Part shown: one piece after another, positions 1-9,505 of the stretch
How the letters are laid out: every line of letters starts with the position of its first letter
How positions within the stretch are numbered: position 1 is the stretch's first letter
Assembly (NCBI GenBank): GCA_002245135.1
Contig: NGBS01000001.1
Coordinates: 1 to 64,000, forward strand
DNA length: 64,000 bases
Source of the DNA: Proteromonas lacertae
Lineage: Eukaryota; Sar; Bigyra; Opalinata; Proteromonadidae
Direction: 5' to 3'
Translations under genes and position numbers: made by a program
The notes under the pieces: generated by a model
Databases searched by the model: none
Told to the model about the DNA's origin: nothing
Seen by the model: the letters and a program-made list of their open reading frames with translations, nothing else

Positions 1-204
1 AACTGGCATCACAGCATTGTCACCAGGCATAGGTGCATCTGGTGGAGGTATTTTTAAACCACTACCATTACTTTGTTTTGTTTGTGCAAATGGATCACTA
101 TCACCTGGTAACCTAATTGATTTTGATTTTTGTGTTTGTTGTTGTTGTTGTTGTTGCTCTAAATAAATATTATCTGATTCTTGTTTGTTTTTTAACTTAT
201 TCAT
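1..204 (-). CDS. Element protein with polyQ tract, 3' part outside window
   Basis: The start codon is at 204 on the minus strand and the frame runs off the window edge after about 68 residues. It begins MNKLKNKQES and has a short glutamine run, then a proline-rich stretch (KIPPPDAPMPGD). Its ATG overlaps the stop of the upstream 94-residue frame (ATGA), a compact arrangement usual in virus-like elements. No family was recognised. It belongs to the Polinton-like element by position and strand. Confidence 0.5.
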   Translation of the reverse strand, partial: MNKLKNKQESDNIYLEQQQQQQQTQKSKSIRLPGDSDPFAQTKQSNGSGLKIPPPDAPMPGDNAVMPV

Positions 205-485
205 TCTTGCTTCCTTGCTTTGGCTAGATTTTCAGCTCTTTTCTTTCTTGTCTCTTCGCTTAATTTAGAATTAGATGATGGAGTAGCTCTATCATTACTA
301 TGATTTAAGTTATATAACAATTCTGCAATTTGTCTATCAGTTTTACTCATATCTCTAGCTAATGGAGTATCATAGCCATAATAATCATCATCAGAAGATG
401 AGGATGAATCATCATAGTAATCTCTAGTGTATCTGCTATAACGATTGTTATACATTATGTTATTATTAAATATATAAAAAAACAA
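201..485 (-). CDS. Small acidic/serine-rich element protein, unknown
   Basis: A 94-residue frame with a Ser/Asp/Tyr-rich middle (DDSSSSSDDDYYGYD) and a basic, probably helical C terminus (ETRKKRAENLAKARK). Nothing in it identifies a family. It lies in the minus-strand group with the basic protein at 612-1277 and overlaps the next frame by four bases, so it is taken as a real gene of the virus-like element. A small scaffold or core protein would fit its charge pattern, but that is only a guess. Confidence 0.5.
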   Translation of the reverse strand: MFFYIFNNNIMYNNRYSRYTRDYYDDSSSSSDDDYYGYDTPLARDMSKTDRQIAELLYNLNHSNDRATPSSNSKLSEETRKKRAENLAKARKQE

Positions 486-611
486 TAAGAATTTATCAAA
501 TGAATAATAAAATCAATAACAAAGTTTATGTTGTTAACTTGTAAGCTAAAAAGCTTTGTAAACTGTTTTGTGGATTGTATAAACCTCTATGGTTAAATCC
601 ACAAGGTTTAG

Positions 612-1277
612 CTAATACCATTTAAAAATAGGCCTATTGCTAGGAGGTTTAGTGATAGCTATACTATGTATTCTCTTAGCACCACCATTCATTGCTAATT
701 TTAGTCCACCATTTTGTCTAAGTCTTAAGCCACCCCTATGTCTTCTTCTACGTTTACCATAACCATAGTTACTAGCAGTGGAACTAATGTTATTTGCTAT
801 GTTACCTATTTTATTAAAACCTAATTTTGTTGCAATGTCACCTACTTTACCTGATATATTACTAATATATTTCTTATCTTTTAAAGTGTTATTTATTTCT
901 TTAGCTTTCTCAATACCTCTTGTAATATTGTCTTTTGTGGCTATTTTTCTTATTTTATTCCATCCTTTCTTAAACAAACTACCTAAACCAGCTCCCTTCC
1001 GTTTTCTAGTATGAAATGAAACAACTTTACCAGATTTTGTCCTAAACTTAACAGTTCCACCACCAGTCATAGATGAAGTATCACCTAAGAATCTACCATC
1101 AGGTGTAAATTGTGACATTCTAGTAACTCTATGTCTTGCAACTCTACCTCTACGTCTTCTCTTACCATATCCCATATTCTCTATACTGCTGCTGATAACT
1201 GGTCCAGCAAAAGGTATTAAGCTAGCTGCACCTGATAGAATTTTAGATTTTTTTAACCAATCTTTAAACTTACCCAT
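612..1277 (-). CDS. Basic virion core/minor capsid-like protein
   Basis: A 221-residue, strongly basic protein. It opens with an amphipathic/hydrophobic stretch (KILSGAASLIPFAGPVISSS), followed by Arg-rich blocks (GYGKRRRRGRVARHR near residue 40; GYGKRRRRHRGG near residue 173) and a central Lys-rich helical part. An amphipathic N terminus plus basic Gly-Tyr-Gly-Lys-Arg blocks resembles the adenovirus pVI/pX type of membrane-active or DNA-binding core proteins found next to the protease in Polinton-like elements. The function is inferred from composition and position, not from sequence similarity. It is divergent to the protease gene, 92 bases away. Confidence 0.5.
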   Translation of the reverse strand: MGKFKDWLKKSKILSGAASLIPFAGPVISSSIENMGYGKRRRRGRVARHRVTRMSQFTPDGRFLGDTSSMTGGGTVKFRTKSGKVVSFHTRKRKGAGLGSLFKKGWNKIRKIATKDNITRGIEKAKEINNTLKDKKYISNISGKVGDIATKLGFNKIGNIANNISSTASNYGYGKRRRRHRGGLRLRQNGGLKLAMNGGAKRIHSIAITKPPSNRPIFKWY

Positions 1278-1369
1278 TAATTAAATAACATATAAAAATA
1301 TATTAAAAACGTTAAGAATTTATCAAATGAATTGATATTCAATAAATTCTTATAGTTATTAAATATATA

Positions 1370-1930
1370 ATGTTTAAAAGATATATCACAAATGATTATA
1401 TAGGTACAGGTGATTTACATAAAGAAGATGCACTCTCAAATTTTGATATTGAAAAGATCATTAAAAAAATGTTTCCTAGACTACTAAAATATTTTAAAGG
1501 TGTTATACTATGGGATGAACTTAGCAAAATAGGTCAGCTATGTAAAAATGAAAATGTTTGGTGTGTTATACTTTGTACTAATACAACTAAAGATCCTGTA
1601 AGTAAAATAGGTCATTGGGTTAGTTTATGTGTTAACAATAATACTAGGAGGATAATGTACTATGATAGTTTTGGAGATAAACCTAAACAAATAACAAAGT
1701 TTTATAAAGATTTAACAAAATTAAAAAAATATCCTAATGATGAATATAAGACTAAAATAAACAGAGTTAAAAATCAAAGAGTTGATAGTGTAAGATGTGG
1801 TTATCATGCAATTTTGTTTTTAGTTGATATCATAGTAAATAACAAATCATTTGTGCAAGCAACAAATTTTAATTCATTAAAAGGAGAAAAAAGAGCTAAA
1901 ATGTTAGAAACAAAATTTAAAACTATATAA
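1370..1930 (+). CDS. Adenovirus-type maturation cysteine protease (PRO)
   Basis: A 186-residue protein with the C5/ULP1-like catalytic layout in order: GHW (His, about residue 83), YYDSFG (acidic residue, about 98) and RCGYHAILFL (nucleophile Cys, about 144). The Gln of the oxyanion region probably lies in NQRVDS before the Cys. Proteases of this family cleave capsid and core precursors during virion maturation. It is a hallmark gene of Polintons, adenoviruses and virophages. The gene sits between the basic core-like protein and the minus-strand structural frames, and its end overlaps the 334-residue frame by eight bases. Confidence 0.85.
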   Translation: MFKRYITNDYIGTGDLHKEDALSNFDIEKIIKKMFPRLLKYFKGVILWDELSKIGQLCKNENVWCVILCTNTTKDPVSKIGHWVSLCVNNNTRRIMYYDSFGDKPKQITKFYKDLTKLKKYPNDEYKTKINRVKNQRVDSVRCGYHAILFLVDIIVNNKSFVQATNFNSLKGEKRAKMLETKFKTI

Positions 1931-2927
1931 TTTTTATTCTTTTTCTTTTATTATTGTGTGTAAACAATTTGGTATACAATTTTACTAATGATTGTGTCTT
2001 TCTTCTACGCTTTTTACCTAAACCTTGTATTCTACGCTTAGCTGTTTCTCTATCATCAATAGCTCTTTGATTAATACTATCTCGATTTGCATTTCTCATA
2101 TAATCATCAATTTTTAAATAATTATTTTCATCTTTATCATCTAATCTTGCATCTTTTAATACATAAATATTATCTTTTAAAGATACTGGTACTATCAATT
2201 CTACTGTATCTCCTATCTTAACAAAGAATGGATAGTTATAGAATTTGTGAATTCCATCACCTGGTATATCGCATGACATATAATCAAACATTGGATCACT
2301 TATTACATACCATGCTCTATCACTTTCTTGAGATACTATTACTTTGATTTGTTTACATTTGATTTTTTTATCGTTAGGCCAATTTTTATCATAATCCATA
2401 CCTATTAATACTTTTATGTTTTTATTTTCCTCTTCATCATCTGATAGAATATTAATACATGGATTATATATGTATATTTCCTGCTTAGCTTGTCTTTCAT
2501 TAAATGCCGTTCCTCGATGATTCTTTAACCAATATTCTAATAAACCAGTATATGAATATATATTTCTATTGTAATCATATCCATAAAACATCATATTGAT
2601 ACTACTGTAATTTTGAGGTATATCATTTACTTCAGTTGCATTATATGTAGATCTAGGTAATAAAGGTAAATTGATGTTTTCTTCTCTAACCCAATCAGTA
2701 AAGAACATATAACTCTTATTTGAATTTTCATCTACAATTGTACAAGGTGGATTATGATTATGTATAAATGCATCAATTGAATAGATTTTACCATTATTTG
2801 TTAATAATTGTGTATAAAACTCTTGTATTATCTTAGTTACACCTATTTTTGCTCCATTTTCTCTAGTAGCTAAAAATCTATGTGATTTATTAAAGTCTCT
2901 ATTTGGATTTGGTATAGCATTAAGCAA
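1923..2927 (-). CDS. Element protein of unknown function, 334 residues
   Basis: A long frame with mixed alpha/beta-like composition (KIKCKQIKVIVSQESDRAWYVISDP) and a basic C-terminal tail (GLGKKRRRKTQ; HNNKRKRIK). Basic tails of this kind are common in DNA-associated virion proteins, and the motif GKKRRR echoes the GYGKRRRR blocks of the protein at 612-1277. No family was recognised. Gene position between protease and penton/capsid genes suggests a structural or packaging role. Confidence 0.5.
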   Translation of the reverse strand: MLNAIPNPNRDFNKSHRFLATRENGAKIGVTKIIQEFYTQLLTNNGKIYSIDAFIHNHNPPCTIVDENSNKSYMFFTDWVREENINLPLLPRSTYNATEVNDIPQNYSSINMMFYGYDYNRNIYSYTGLLEYWLKNHRGTAFNERQAKQEIYIYNPCINILSDDEEENKNIKVLIGMDYDKNWPNDKKIKCKQIKVIVSQESDRAWYVISDPMFDYMSCDIPGDGIHKFYNYPFFVKIGDTVELIVPVSLKDNIYVLKDARLDDKDENNYLKIDDYMRNANRDSINQRAIDDRETAKRRIQGLGKKRRRKTQSLVKLYTKLFTHNNKRKRIKII

Positions 2928-3012
2928 ATCATCTGATACTAAAAATGAAAATCTATCAGATGGTATAAGATGATGAGGATTAAATTGATTATTTAAACTA
3001 ATTACATTAGAT

Positions 3013-4608
3013 CTAGATACATTTGATACAGGAGGAGGTGGAGGTGGTTGTTGAATAGTTCTTGCTGGTATAGGTCTTGGTGGCTAAAGGAGGAGGTGGT
3101 ATTTGATTACTCATATCACCAAGATCATAAGTGTCTGAATCTTCTTCAGTATCACTACTTGATGGATTATTATCATTATCTTCACTATCACTATTTGCAG
3201 GTGATGCATTATAAAATGCATTGACATTTCTATCAATCAAATCTGCAGTAATTGATGGATGAGCAGGAGGATAATTAGCTGGTGCAACATATCTCCAATT
3301 TCTATGATCTGCAACATTCATTCCAACATAAGCTGGAACTGATCTTCTATGTTTAATTTGACGGTTAAGTTGCGTATCTAAAGCTCTATTCATTCTAAAA
3401 GTTATAGGATTAGCAAATATATTTGTATTGATTTGTCCTTGTGGTACATGAGCTTCTGATAATATTTTTTGTATAGTTGCTAAATAGTTATATCTATATC
3501 CAGTTCTATTATCACCATCTGGTAATCCCATAAAATTTCTTCTATCAGGATGATATGGTAAAGTATATTCATTATCATTTTGATAATCTCCACTTAACTT
3601 ATCTTTTAATATTGGTATGTAATATAAAGCTAATATATACAAATCAGTTACACAGTTGTATATGATTAACGCAATTGAATAAGCTGTTTCTTCTTTTTGA
3701 TTTGTTAAATACCAAAATTTAGTTCTCATTAAACGACCTATATAAAACTTTAACTTATCTTTCAGAGAATCACAAAAGCTAATTATATCATAATTTGCAT
3801 TGTTGTTATTATTTACATTATTATCATTGCTATTATTTCCATTGTTGTTATTATTGTTATTATCATTACTTCCATTGTCTGCATTTACTAATACTCCTCT
3901 TACCATATTATCATGTCTATTTTGCATAACATTTTCTGCTCTTATTTCAGCTGCACTATTATAATGTTCATTATTCATTATGTTAAAATCATTTTCTGGT
4001 TCTGGATGTCTTTCATCAATTTCATAATGAGTTTTTTTAATTCTTCTATTTTCTAGTTGTGTAACACCTATTCTCTCTTTTGGGTGTAAAACAACAAATG
4101 GATTTCTTTGTAATATAAAATCAGATGCCATACACAATTTATCAATACCATCTGCTATACGAGTTTTAAATATGCCACATTCTCTTGCATTAGCAGAGTT
4201 TTCATTTCCTGTTAATTTTGGATTATAAGCTTCTAATGGTTTACCATGCGCAAAAGGACCTGTTACAAATAAATTTTTACACCAATTAAACATTTTCATA
4301 TGTTCATCATATAAATTATATATTCTATTAAACTCATGATTTGGCCAACCTATTGGAATAAGTCTATATTGAATAATTAATGCTTTGTTAAATCTTTTCA
4401 CTTCTTGATCCACATAATTATTTAAATCATCTTCACTTATATTTTGAAATGGTATGACTTGATTCCTTCTATGTCTTCTTCTATGTCTTATTCTGCTCAT
4501 ATCAATAGGTACATTGTCTTCATTTTCTTCATCTTCATATTCATCATCATCTGTGGGTCCATCTTCTTCATCATCATTTGAATTGTTAACTTGAGGTTGC
4601 GGTTGCAT
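3013..4608 (-). CDS. Large element protein with polyN tract, unknown
   Basis: A 531-residue frame with an acidic N terminus (DDEEDGPTDDDEYEDEENED), an Arg/His block (RIRHRRRHRR), a helical central region, an Asn-rich low-complexity insert near residues 245-265 and a Pro/Ser/Asp-rich C terminus. I recognise no domain. It is divergent from the penton-like gene, with 79 AT-rich bases between the starts. Polintons usually carry one or two large proteins of unknown function in this position. Role not assigned. Confidence 0.5.
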   Translation of the reverse strand: MQPQPQVNNSNDDEEDGPTDDDEYEDEENEDNVPIDMSRIRHRRRHRRNQVIPFQNISEDDLNNYVDQEVKRFNKALIIQYRLIPIGWPNHEFNRIYNLYDEHMKMFNWCKNLFVTGPFAHGKPLEAYNPKLTGNENSANARECGIFKTRIADGIDKLCMASDFILQRNPFVVLHPKERIGVTQLENRRIKKTHYEIDERHPEPENDFNIMNNEHYNSAAEIRAENVMQNRHDNMVRGVLVNADNGSNDNNNNNNNGNNSNDNNVNNNNNANYDIISFCDSLKDKLKFYIGRLMRTKFWYLTNQKEETAYSIALIIYNCVTDLYILALYYIPILKDKLSGDYQNDNEYTLPYHPDRRNFMGLPDGDNRTGYRYNYLATIQKILSEAHVPQGQINTNIFANPITFRMNRALDTQLNRQIKHRRSVPAYVGMNVADHRNWRYVAPANYPPAHPSITADLIDRNVNAFYNASPANSDSEDNDNNPSSSDTEEDSDTYDLGDMSNQIPPPPLATKTYTSKNYSTTTSTSSCIKCI

Positions 4609-4687
4609 ATATATATAACAATATATAAATTAAAGAATAATTCAAATAAAATTATATTTTAATATTTCTCAACAATTATAAAACATA

Positions 4688-5659
4688 ATGCAACCAAAAG
4701 ATAGTAACAACATATTAGCTAATAGAAGAACATTGTTCTTAACAACATCAGACTATAATGAAAAATTATCTAATAAATGGGTTAGATGTATTAATACTCC
4801 AACTATTACTGAAAAATATCAATATATGAGTTTAATTACTGCAGTTATTCCAAATAACTTCTATACAGTACAAGATGAAGTAAATGATCATATTCTCTTT
4901 AATTTCACTTACTACGAATGCATAAATCCAGATAAAACAAATCCAGCAGAATGGGAAAAACCTGAGAATCAGCTTGGACCTTATTATAAAACTATTGATG
5001 CTAAAATACCTCAAAGAAATTATACTGGTAAAGAATTATTAGAATTTTTTAGTAATAAGTTACTATCGTTAAGTTTTGCAGAAATAGCAGGTGCAGCAGG
5101 ACCATTGCCAGATGAAGATCTTTCACAAAACTATCCGTTTCGTAAAATAGATGATCAAACAGATATACTTCAATTTAGTGAAAGTTCAGAAAATAGATTA
5201 CACTTAAAATTCAAATACTTAACTCATTTTGGTAGATTATATTTCACAGATTTTAGCATTGAATTCCCTAACTTAGTTTATAAGTTATATGGTGTAGATG
5301 AGATGAACAAAAAGTTAGATATTTATCATACAGCAGCTCCAATTGAAGCATTTTTTAATAATATTGATATAGAATATGACAAAATATTGCCTAATCAACC
5401 GTCTTTAATTTGGGTGTCATTCATACAAATTAGATGTGACTGGGTTAATAGTGGTGAGAATTCAATGGTTTTAGCTAACATACCTGTGAAAGATCTTAAT
5501 ACTAACTACACCACATTCACTAATCCACAAATTGAATGGACAGCTAAGAAGATGCAATATCACGAATATCAACGAATGACTATATCAGTCACACAACAAG
5601 ATGGTTATGCAATTTATTTAAAAAACTTACCTATTTATTTTGAGATTATTTTGTATTAA
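4688..5659 (+). CDS. Penton-like minor capsid protein
   Basis: A 323-residue beta-rich protein placed directly upstream of the major capsid gene, where Polintons and virophages keep their single-jelly-roll penton gene. The N terminus (LFLTTSDYNEKLSNKW, then SLITAVIPNNFYTVQD) and the regularly spaced aromatic/beta segments fit a vertex protein, as does the C-terminal strand region (MTISVTQQDGYAIYLKNLP). The assignment relies mainly on gene order and size, since penton sequences are poorly conserved. It is probably co-expressed with the downstream capsid and ATPase genes on the same strand. Confidence 0.65.
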   Translation: MQPKDSNNILANRRTLFLTTSDYNEKLSNKWVRCINTPTITEKYQYMSLITAVIPNNFYTVQDEVNDHILFNFTYYECINPDKTNPAEWEKPENQLGPYYKTIDAKIPQRNYTGKELLEFFSNKLLSLSFAEIAGAAGPLPDEDLSQNYPFRKIDDQTDILQFSESSENRLHLKFKYLTHFGRLYFTDFSIEFPNLVYKLYGVDEMNKKLDIYHTAAPIEAFFNNIDIEYDKILPNQPSLIWVSFIQIRCDWVNSGENSMVLANIPVKDLNTNYTTFTNPQIEWTAKKMQYHEYQRMTISVTQQDGYAIYLKNLPIYFEIILY

Positions 5660-5713
5660 TAAATTTCTTGCTATTTTTAAGTATTTTTTTAATCTTTTAA
5701 AATAACATAAATT

Positions 5714-7135
5714 ATGTCAATCACTGCTATACCTAATTCACAAAAGCATGAAAGCATTGTGCCAGCTTACATACCAATTTACAACCATATTTTAGTTACT
5801 CCAAACCAAAGCAGGAATGAGACTGTTTTATCTTTAAATTCAAACAGTGATGCTATAACATTTGAAATATCTGGTGATAATTGTGTTAACTTATCAAAAA
5901 GCTATTTTGAATTCATATTAGATTATACTACAGGTCAAACTAGAGCTCATGCTGCTGCAGATTCAGGTAATTGGGATATGCCTTTTGTACCTAAAAGAGA
6001 TACTAGTGCAAATAATTTAGATAAACTAACATTGAAGAATACTATGAATTTTGGTACATTAAAAGTATACAACAAAACAGGAACTTTGCTATGTGATTTG
6101 GATACTAGTTATAATGAATATAGAGATTTAGCTCATGAAATTGCAAATCAATTTCCTTATGATTTAAAAGAACCAGATTATTACAAGAAAATATTTGATG
6201 GTTTAGGATTTAATACTGCAAATCAAAAAATAGGTGAAAATTTATTATGTCATTCAGCTAATACATTAAATCCAAGTGGAGGTGTTCAAAATTATTATGT
6301 AATGCAAAATGGTATGACAGATACATTACATGGTCAAATACTGTGTAGATTTCATTTTGCAGACATATACAATACTATTTTAGCTTTGAAGAATGATATT
6401 TATTTTGGTGAAGTAATATACATACAATTCACATTTGCACCTATAATGAATTGGGTTCATCATAATGATGGAGATAAATATATAAACCAATGGCAAGCAT
6501 TTTTAGGAATGAAAATAGTTAATCCTCATCTTTATGTTTGTTATAACAAAGATCCAACTTGCAATGCCAATACCATCAATTATTCAACTCATCATCCTAT
6601 TGACTTTACTGATTTTAACATAGTTCAAATAACTAAAGATCCTATTCCAGGTAATAGTACTTTTAACTATAACTTCAGTATTAATAGCAGCATTGGAAGT
6701 TATGTTAAGTTTATATTATACAGAGCATACATAAATGATGCTTATATAAGAACTATAGTTCCTTTTGATAAAGAAGAAGATAGAATTAGATGGCAAATTA
6801 ATGATTTTGTCTATACTCCTGATTATTTATATCCTGCAAAATACCAAACTTGGGAATATATGAGAAATATTATTCAAAATACATTATATGAAAAATGTTC
6901 AGCATATTCATTCCCTTATAGATTCTTTGATGTATTAAATTTCAGTACTGATCGATTAACTGAGTTAAAATTAAGAGCTGGTAAAGACTTAGCAAGTGAT
7001 TTAAAAATTACTTTGGATTGCTCAAATCATGATTTTGATACTGCAAAAAATACTTATACAATTCATCATAAATTCTATATTATTACAGGTAAACAATTAG
7101 TTATTGGACCAAGAGGTGTTGAGAAAGTAGTATAA
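5714..7135 (+). CDS. Major capsid protein, double jelly-roll type
   Basis: A 473-residue beta-rich protein beginning with an N-terminal arm (QKHESIVPAYIPIYNHILVT), the start of the capsomer typical of Polinton/adintovirus major capsid proteins. Two beta-sandwich halves are suggested by repeated strand patterns. Aromatic-rich loops (WDMPFVPKRD; YFGEVIYIQFTFAPI) and the C-terminal segment KFYIITGKQLVIGPRG are also capsid-like. Length, position between penton and packaging ATPase, and strand agree with the family. No Walker or enzymatic motif is present. Confidence 0.75.
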   Translation: MSITAIPNSQKHESIVPAYIPIYNHILVTPNQSRNETVLSLNSNSDAITFEISGDNCVNLSKSYFEFILDYTTGQTRAHAAADSGNWDMPFVPKRDTSANNLDKLTLKNTMNFGTLKVYNKTGTLLCDLDTSYNEYRDLAHEIANQFPYDLKEPDYYKKIFDGLGFNTANQKIGENLLCHSANTLNPSGGVQNYYVMQNGMTDTLHGQILCRFHFADIYNTILALKNDIYFGEVIYIQFTFAPIMNWVHHNDGDKYINQWQAFLGMKIVNPHLYVCYNKDPTCNANTINYSTHHPIDFTDFNIVQITKDPIPGNSTFNYNFSINSSIGSYVKFILYRAYINDAYIRTIVPFDKEEDRIRWQINDFVYTPDYLYPAKYQTWEYMRNIIQNTLYEKCSAYSFPYRFFDVLNFSTDRLTELKLRAGKDLASDLKITLDCSNHDFDTAKNTYTIHHKFYIITGKQLVIGPRGVEKVV

Positions 7136-7206
7136 ATAACACTTTATTATTGACTTCTATTTTTATTTTTTGATTTCTCACTACATAATATATATATACA
7201 CACACT

Positions 7207-7968
7207 ATGTTTAAATTTGAAAAAATAAATAATATACAAATTGAACCTGTTGATGGTGGTGAGTCTTTTGATCCTAAGAAAATTCTGGGATATGATTACT
7301 TTAATGAGCCTTTCTGCAATATATTTATTGTAGCTCGTAAGAACAGTGGGAAAACTACTTTGATATACAATATATTAAGACATATTATAGATCCAAAATA
7401 TAAGAAAAAACAACATGTACATTTTTTCGTAGGCACAATTAAACAAGATAGGATATATGATTCAATTAAAGAGTTATTAGATTATAATGAAATTAGTTAT
7501 GATGAAAACGATTCATTATTTGAACCTTATTCAGGAGATAATTTAGTAGAGAAGTTAATGAAATCAATTGATGATACAAACAAAGATAATTTTGAGTATG
7601 CAGAACATATTATAATATTTGATGATCTTAGTTTAGAGTTGAAAACAGCTAATATCATACCAGTATTAATGAAAGAAAATAGACATTTAAAATCAAAAAT
7701 TATAATTAGTAGTCAATATATTACTGATATAGTACCTTCAGCAAGATCACAAGTAGATTATTGTTTAACATTTTATGGATTGAGTAATAGAAATTTGTTT
7801 GACTTATACAACTCATTGAATATATGGATACCTGAATATGAAACATTTAAAGAGTTATATTTAGCTGTTACTAAGCCACAATATAACTTCTTATATATTG
7901 ATAATGTTAAAAAAGTGTTTAGAGCTAACTTCAATATTTTGATTGAAGATCATTCTGAAGTTTCTTGA
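7207..7968 (+). CDS. Genome-packaging ATPase (A32/FtsK-HerA type)
   Basis: A 253-residue P-loop ATPase. Walker A is an A32-like variant, ARKNSGKTTLIYNIL, at about residues 46-60. Walker B is EHIIIFDDLSLEL at about residues 135-147, followed by a sensor-like segment (KSKIIISSQYITDIVPSARS). This matches the short packaging ATPases of Polintons, virophages and nucleocytoplasmic viruses, which translocate DNA into the capsid. The gene overlaps the following frame by four bases, so they are probably expressed together. Confidence 0.85.
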   Translation: MFKFEKINNIQIEPVDGGESFDPKKILGYDYFNEPFCNIFIVARKNSGKTTLIYNILRHIIDPKYKKKQHVHFFVGTIKQDRIYDSIKELLDYNEISYDENDSLFEPYSGDNLVEKLMKSIDDTNKDNFEYAEHIIIFDDLSLELKTANIIPVLMKENRHLKSKIIISSQYITDIVPSARSQVDYCLTFYGLSNRNLFDLYNSLNIWIPEYETFKELYLAVTKPQYNFLYIDNVKKVFRANFNILIEDHSEVS

Positions 7969-8894
7969 TGTTTTTATTAATTTTATTATTTTATTGTTTA
8001 TTAATACAAAAAATGTTTATTGGGGAACGAAATACTTCAGATATAAATATTGATACAGATAAGCTTGCTAAAGATATAGCTGACAAAATAAATATACAAC
8101 CTACTGATCCTGATACTATTGTTAAACCCATCAATGATGAAATTGAAAAATGTAATATTAAAATAAGTGGATGTGATAATAAAATTACTAGTACATTAAG
8201 TGCAGTCACAACATTATCATATAATAATGAAAATAATGAATATATTAGTAAAGAGACACTTGGAACATATTATTATCAAAATGATTATGAAGATTTTATG
8301 AAGAACAAAAGTGGTAAGTTTATGTATTCTATCTATAAACATTGCAAAACTATGAATATAATATTTCCTACTATATTAGGTAAGTATTATACTACATGGA
8401 CTGTATCGTTAAAAGAAGATTTAGGTAATAATAAGTATAATGAACAAATAATTGGTCGTATACCTATTACAGTTACAATCTTCCCAAATTTTATGAGAAT
8501 TAAAACATTAAAATTATGTCAAATATTTAGTGGTAATAGACAACTTCGTAAAATTCGTTTACGTTTAGATAATGATTCTCTTTTATATCCTAAATATAGT
8601 TCAGATGATAAATTCTATTCATTTTTTGATCATTTATATAATCAATACCCTAATGATGGATCTAATGCAGTACCATTCCCTATAGAGATTCATAACAATA
8701 GTGTTACCCCACCTCAAAAATTATCTTGTAATTTTTATTTATATCATTTTAATGAAAATAAAGTTCTATTATGGTTAGAAAGTGATGGATGTGAAGGTGA
8801 TCAGTATCAAGCAATATTACCTCAAACAATTGATACAAAGATTATAGATTTTGGTTTAAGACATGTTTACCCTAATGATCAATCTTTATTATAG
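7965..8894 (+). CDS. Element membrane-anchored protein, unknown
   Basis: A 309-residue protein starting with a hydrophobic segment of about 16 residues (MMFLLILLFYCLLIQ), which looks like an N-terminal membrane anchor. An amphipathic helix (DTDKLAKDIADKINIQP) and a beta-rich body with internal cysteines follow. The start overlaps the end of the packaging ATPase by four bases. Membrane-anchored proteins next to the ATPase are seen in some Polinton-like viruses, but I cannot name a family. The next gene is convergent, 131 bases away. Confidence 0.5.
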   Translation: MMFLLILLFYCLLIQKMFIGERNTSDINIDTDKLAKDIADKINIQPTDPDTIVKPINDEIEKCNIKISGCDNKITSTLSAVTTLSYNNENNEYISKETLGTYYYQNDYEDFMKNKSGKFMYSIYKHCKTMNIIFPTILGKYYTTWTVSLKEDLGNNKYNEQIIGRIPITVTIFPNFMRIKTLKLCQIFSGNRQLRKIRLRLDNDSLLYPKYSSDDKFYSFFDHLYNQYPNDGSNAVPFPIEIHNNSVTPPQKLSCNFYLYHFNENKVLLWLESDGCEGDQYQAILPQTIDTKIIDFGLRHVYPNDQSLL

Positions 8895-9025
8895 TTTTAA
8901 TATGAATTTATTATGTTTATTATTATTTTTATTATTTTTTTATTATATTATGTGATTTTTATTAAATTACGCATATTTTTAAACCCTGTCCCAAATCATT
9001 TTAAAATAAAGATTCGTTTTAAAAT

Positions 9026-9505
9026 TTAGACTATGTTTATCGTAGTTTGATCATTATTTCCTTTAACTTCTTCTTGTACTTCTTCTTCTTCCTCATCATC
9101 ACTATCATCAAATATATAATTCTTCTTTACATAATGTTTCAACATAGGATTCTTCTTCAAATGAACACTTCCCATTCCTTCAGGTAGTGTTAACCACTCA
9201 ATATACTTATCGAACACTGCAAAATAATGTCTATTTAATCCTCTTGGTTTTACTGATGGTTTAATATCGAAAAGCATCATGTAATATCTCTTATCACTAT
9301 ACTTTGTCCACATCTTTTGATGGCAAATAGCACAGAATTCATTATAAGACTTTATCTCTTCCTTAGGTAATGGGCTATCTAAAACTGCACTTATGTTATG
9401 GTTAAAATATAAGTAAAACTTACATGTTCCACATATACACTTATCTAAATAATCTTCATTATTTCTAAATGAACAAAAGAAAGCAAAGTTTACTGAAGCA
9501 CACAT
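9026..9505 (-). CDS. Small cysteine-rich, possibly zinc-binding element protein
   Basis: A 159-residue frame with two Cys pairs that could bind zinc: CICGTC near residues 23-28 and FCAICHQKMW near residues 56-65. An acidic C-terminal tail (DDSDDEEEEEVQEE) follows. No named family was recognised. It is the outermost gene on the right side of the virus-like element. Its promoter side faces the repeat-rich DNA at 9.5-10.1 kb. Confidence 0.5.
   Translation of the reverse strand: MCASVNFAFFCSFRNNEDYLDKCICGTCKFYLYFNHNISAVLDSPLPKEEIKSYNEFCAICHQKMWTKYSDKRYYMMLFDIKPSVKPRGLNRHYFAVFDKYIEWLTLPEGMGSVHLKKNPMLKHYVKKNYIFDDSDDEEEEEVQEEVKGNNDQTTINIV

Larger units (their letters stand above)
1..9505. mobile_element. 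Polinton/Maverick-like virus-like element, right part
   Basis: Eleven closely packed intron-free reading frames include the morphogenesis set typical of Polintons and related virus-like elements: an adenovirus-type cysteine protease, a penton-like minor capsid protein, a double-jelly-roll major capsid protein and an A32/FtsK-type packaging ATPase. Genes lie on both strands, with very short gaps and small overlaps (ATGA at 201-204; 7965-7968). The element runs off the left edge; no family B polymerase or integrase is in the window. The right end is placed no closer than just beyond the last frame at 9505; I found no convincing terminal inverted repeat. The visible part looks nearly whole, with at most about one break, so insertion should be recent. 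Family assignment rests on gene content; an adintovirus or Polinton-like virus is equally possible. Confidence 0.85.
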
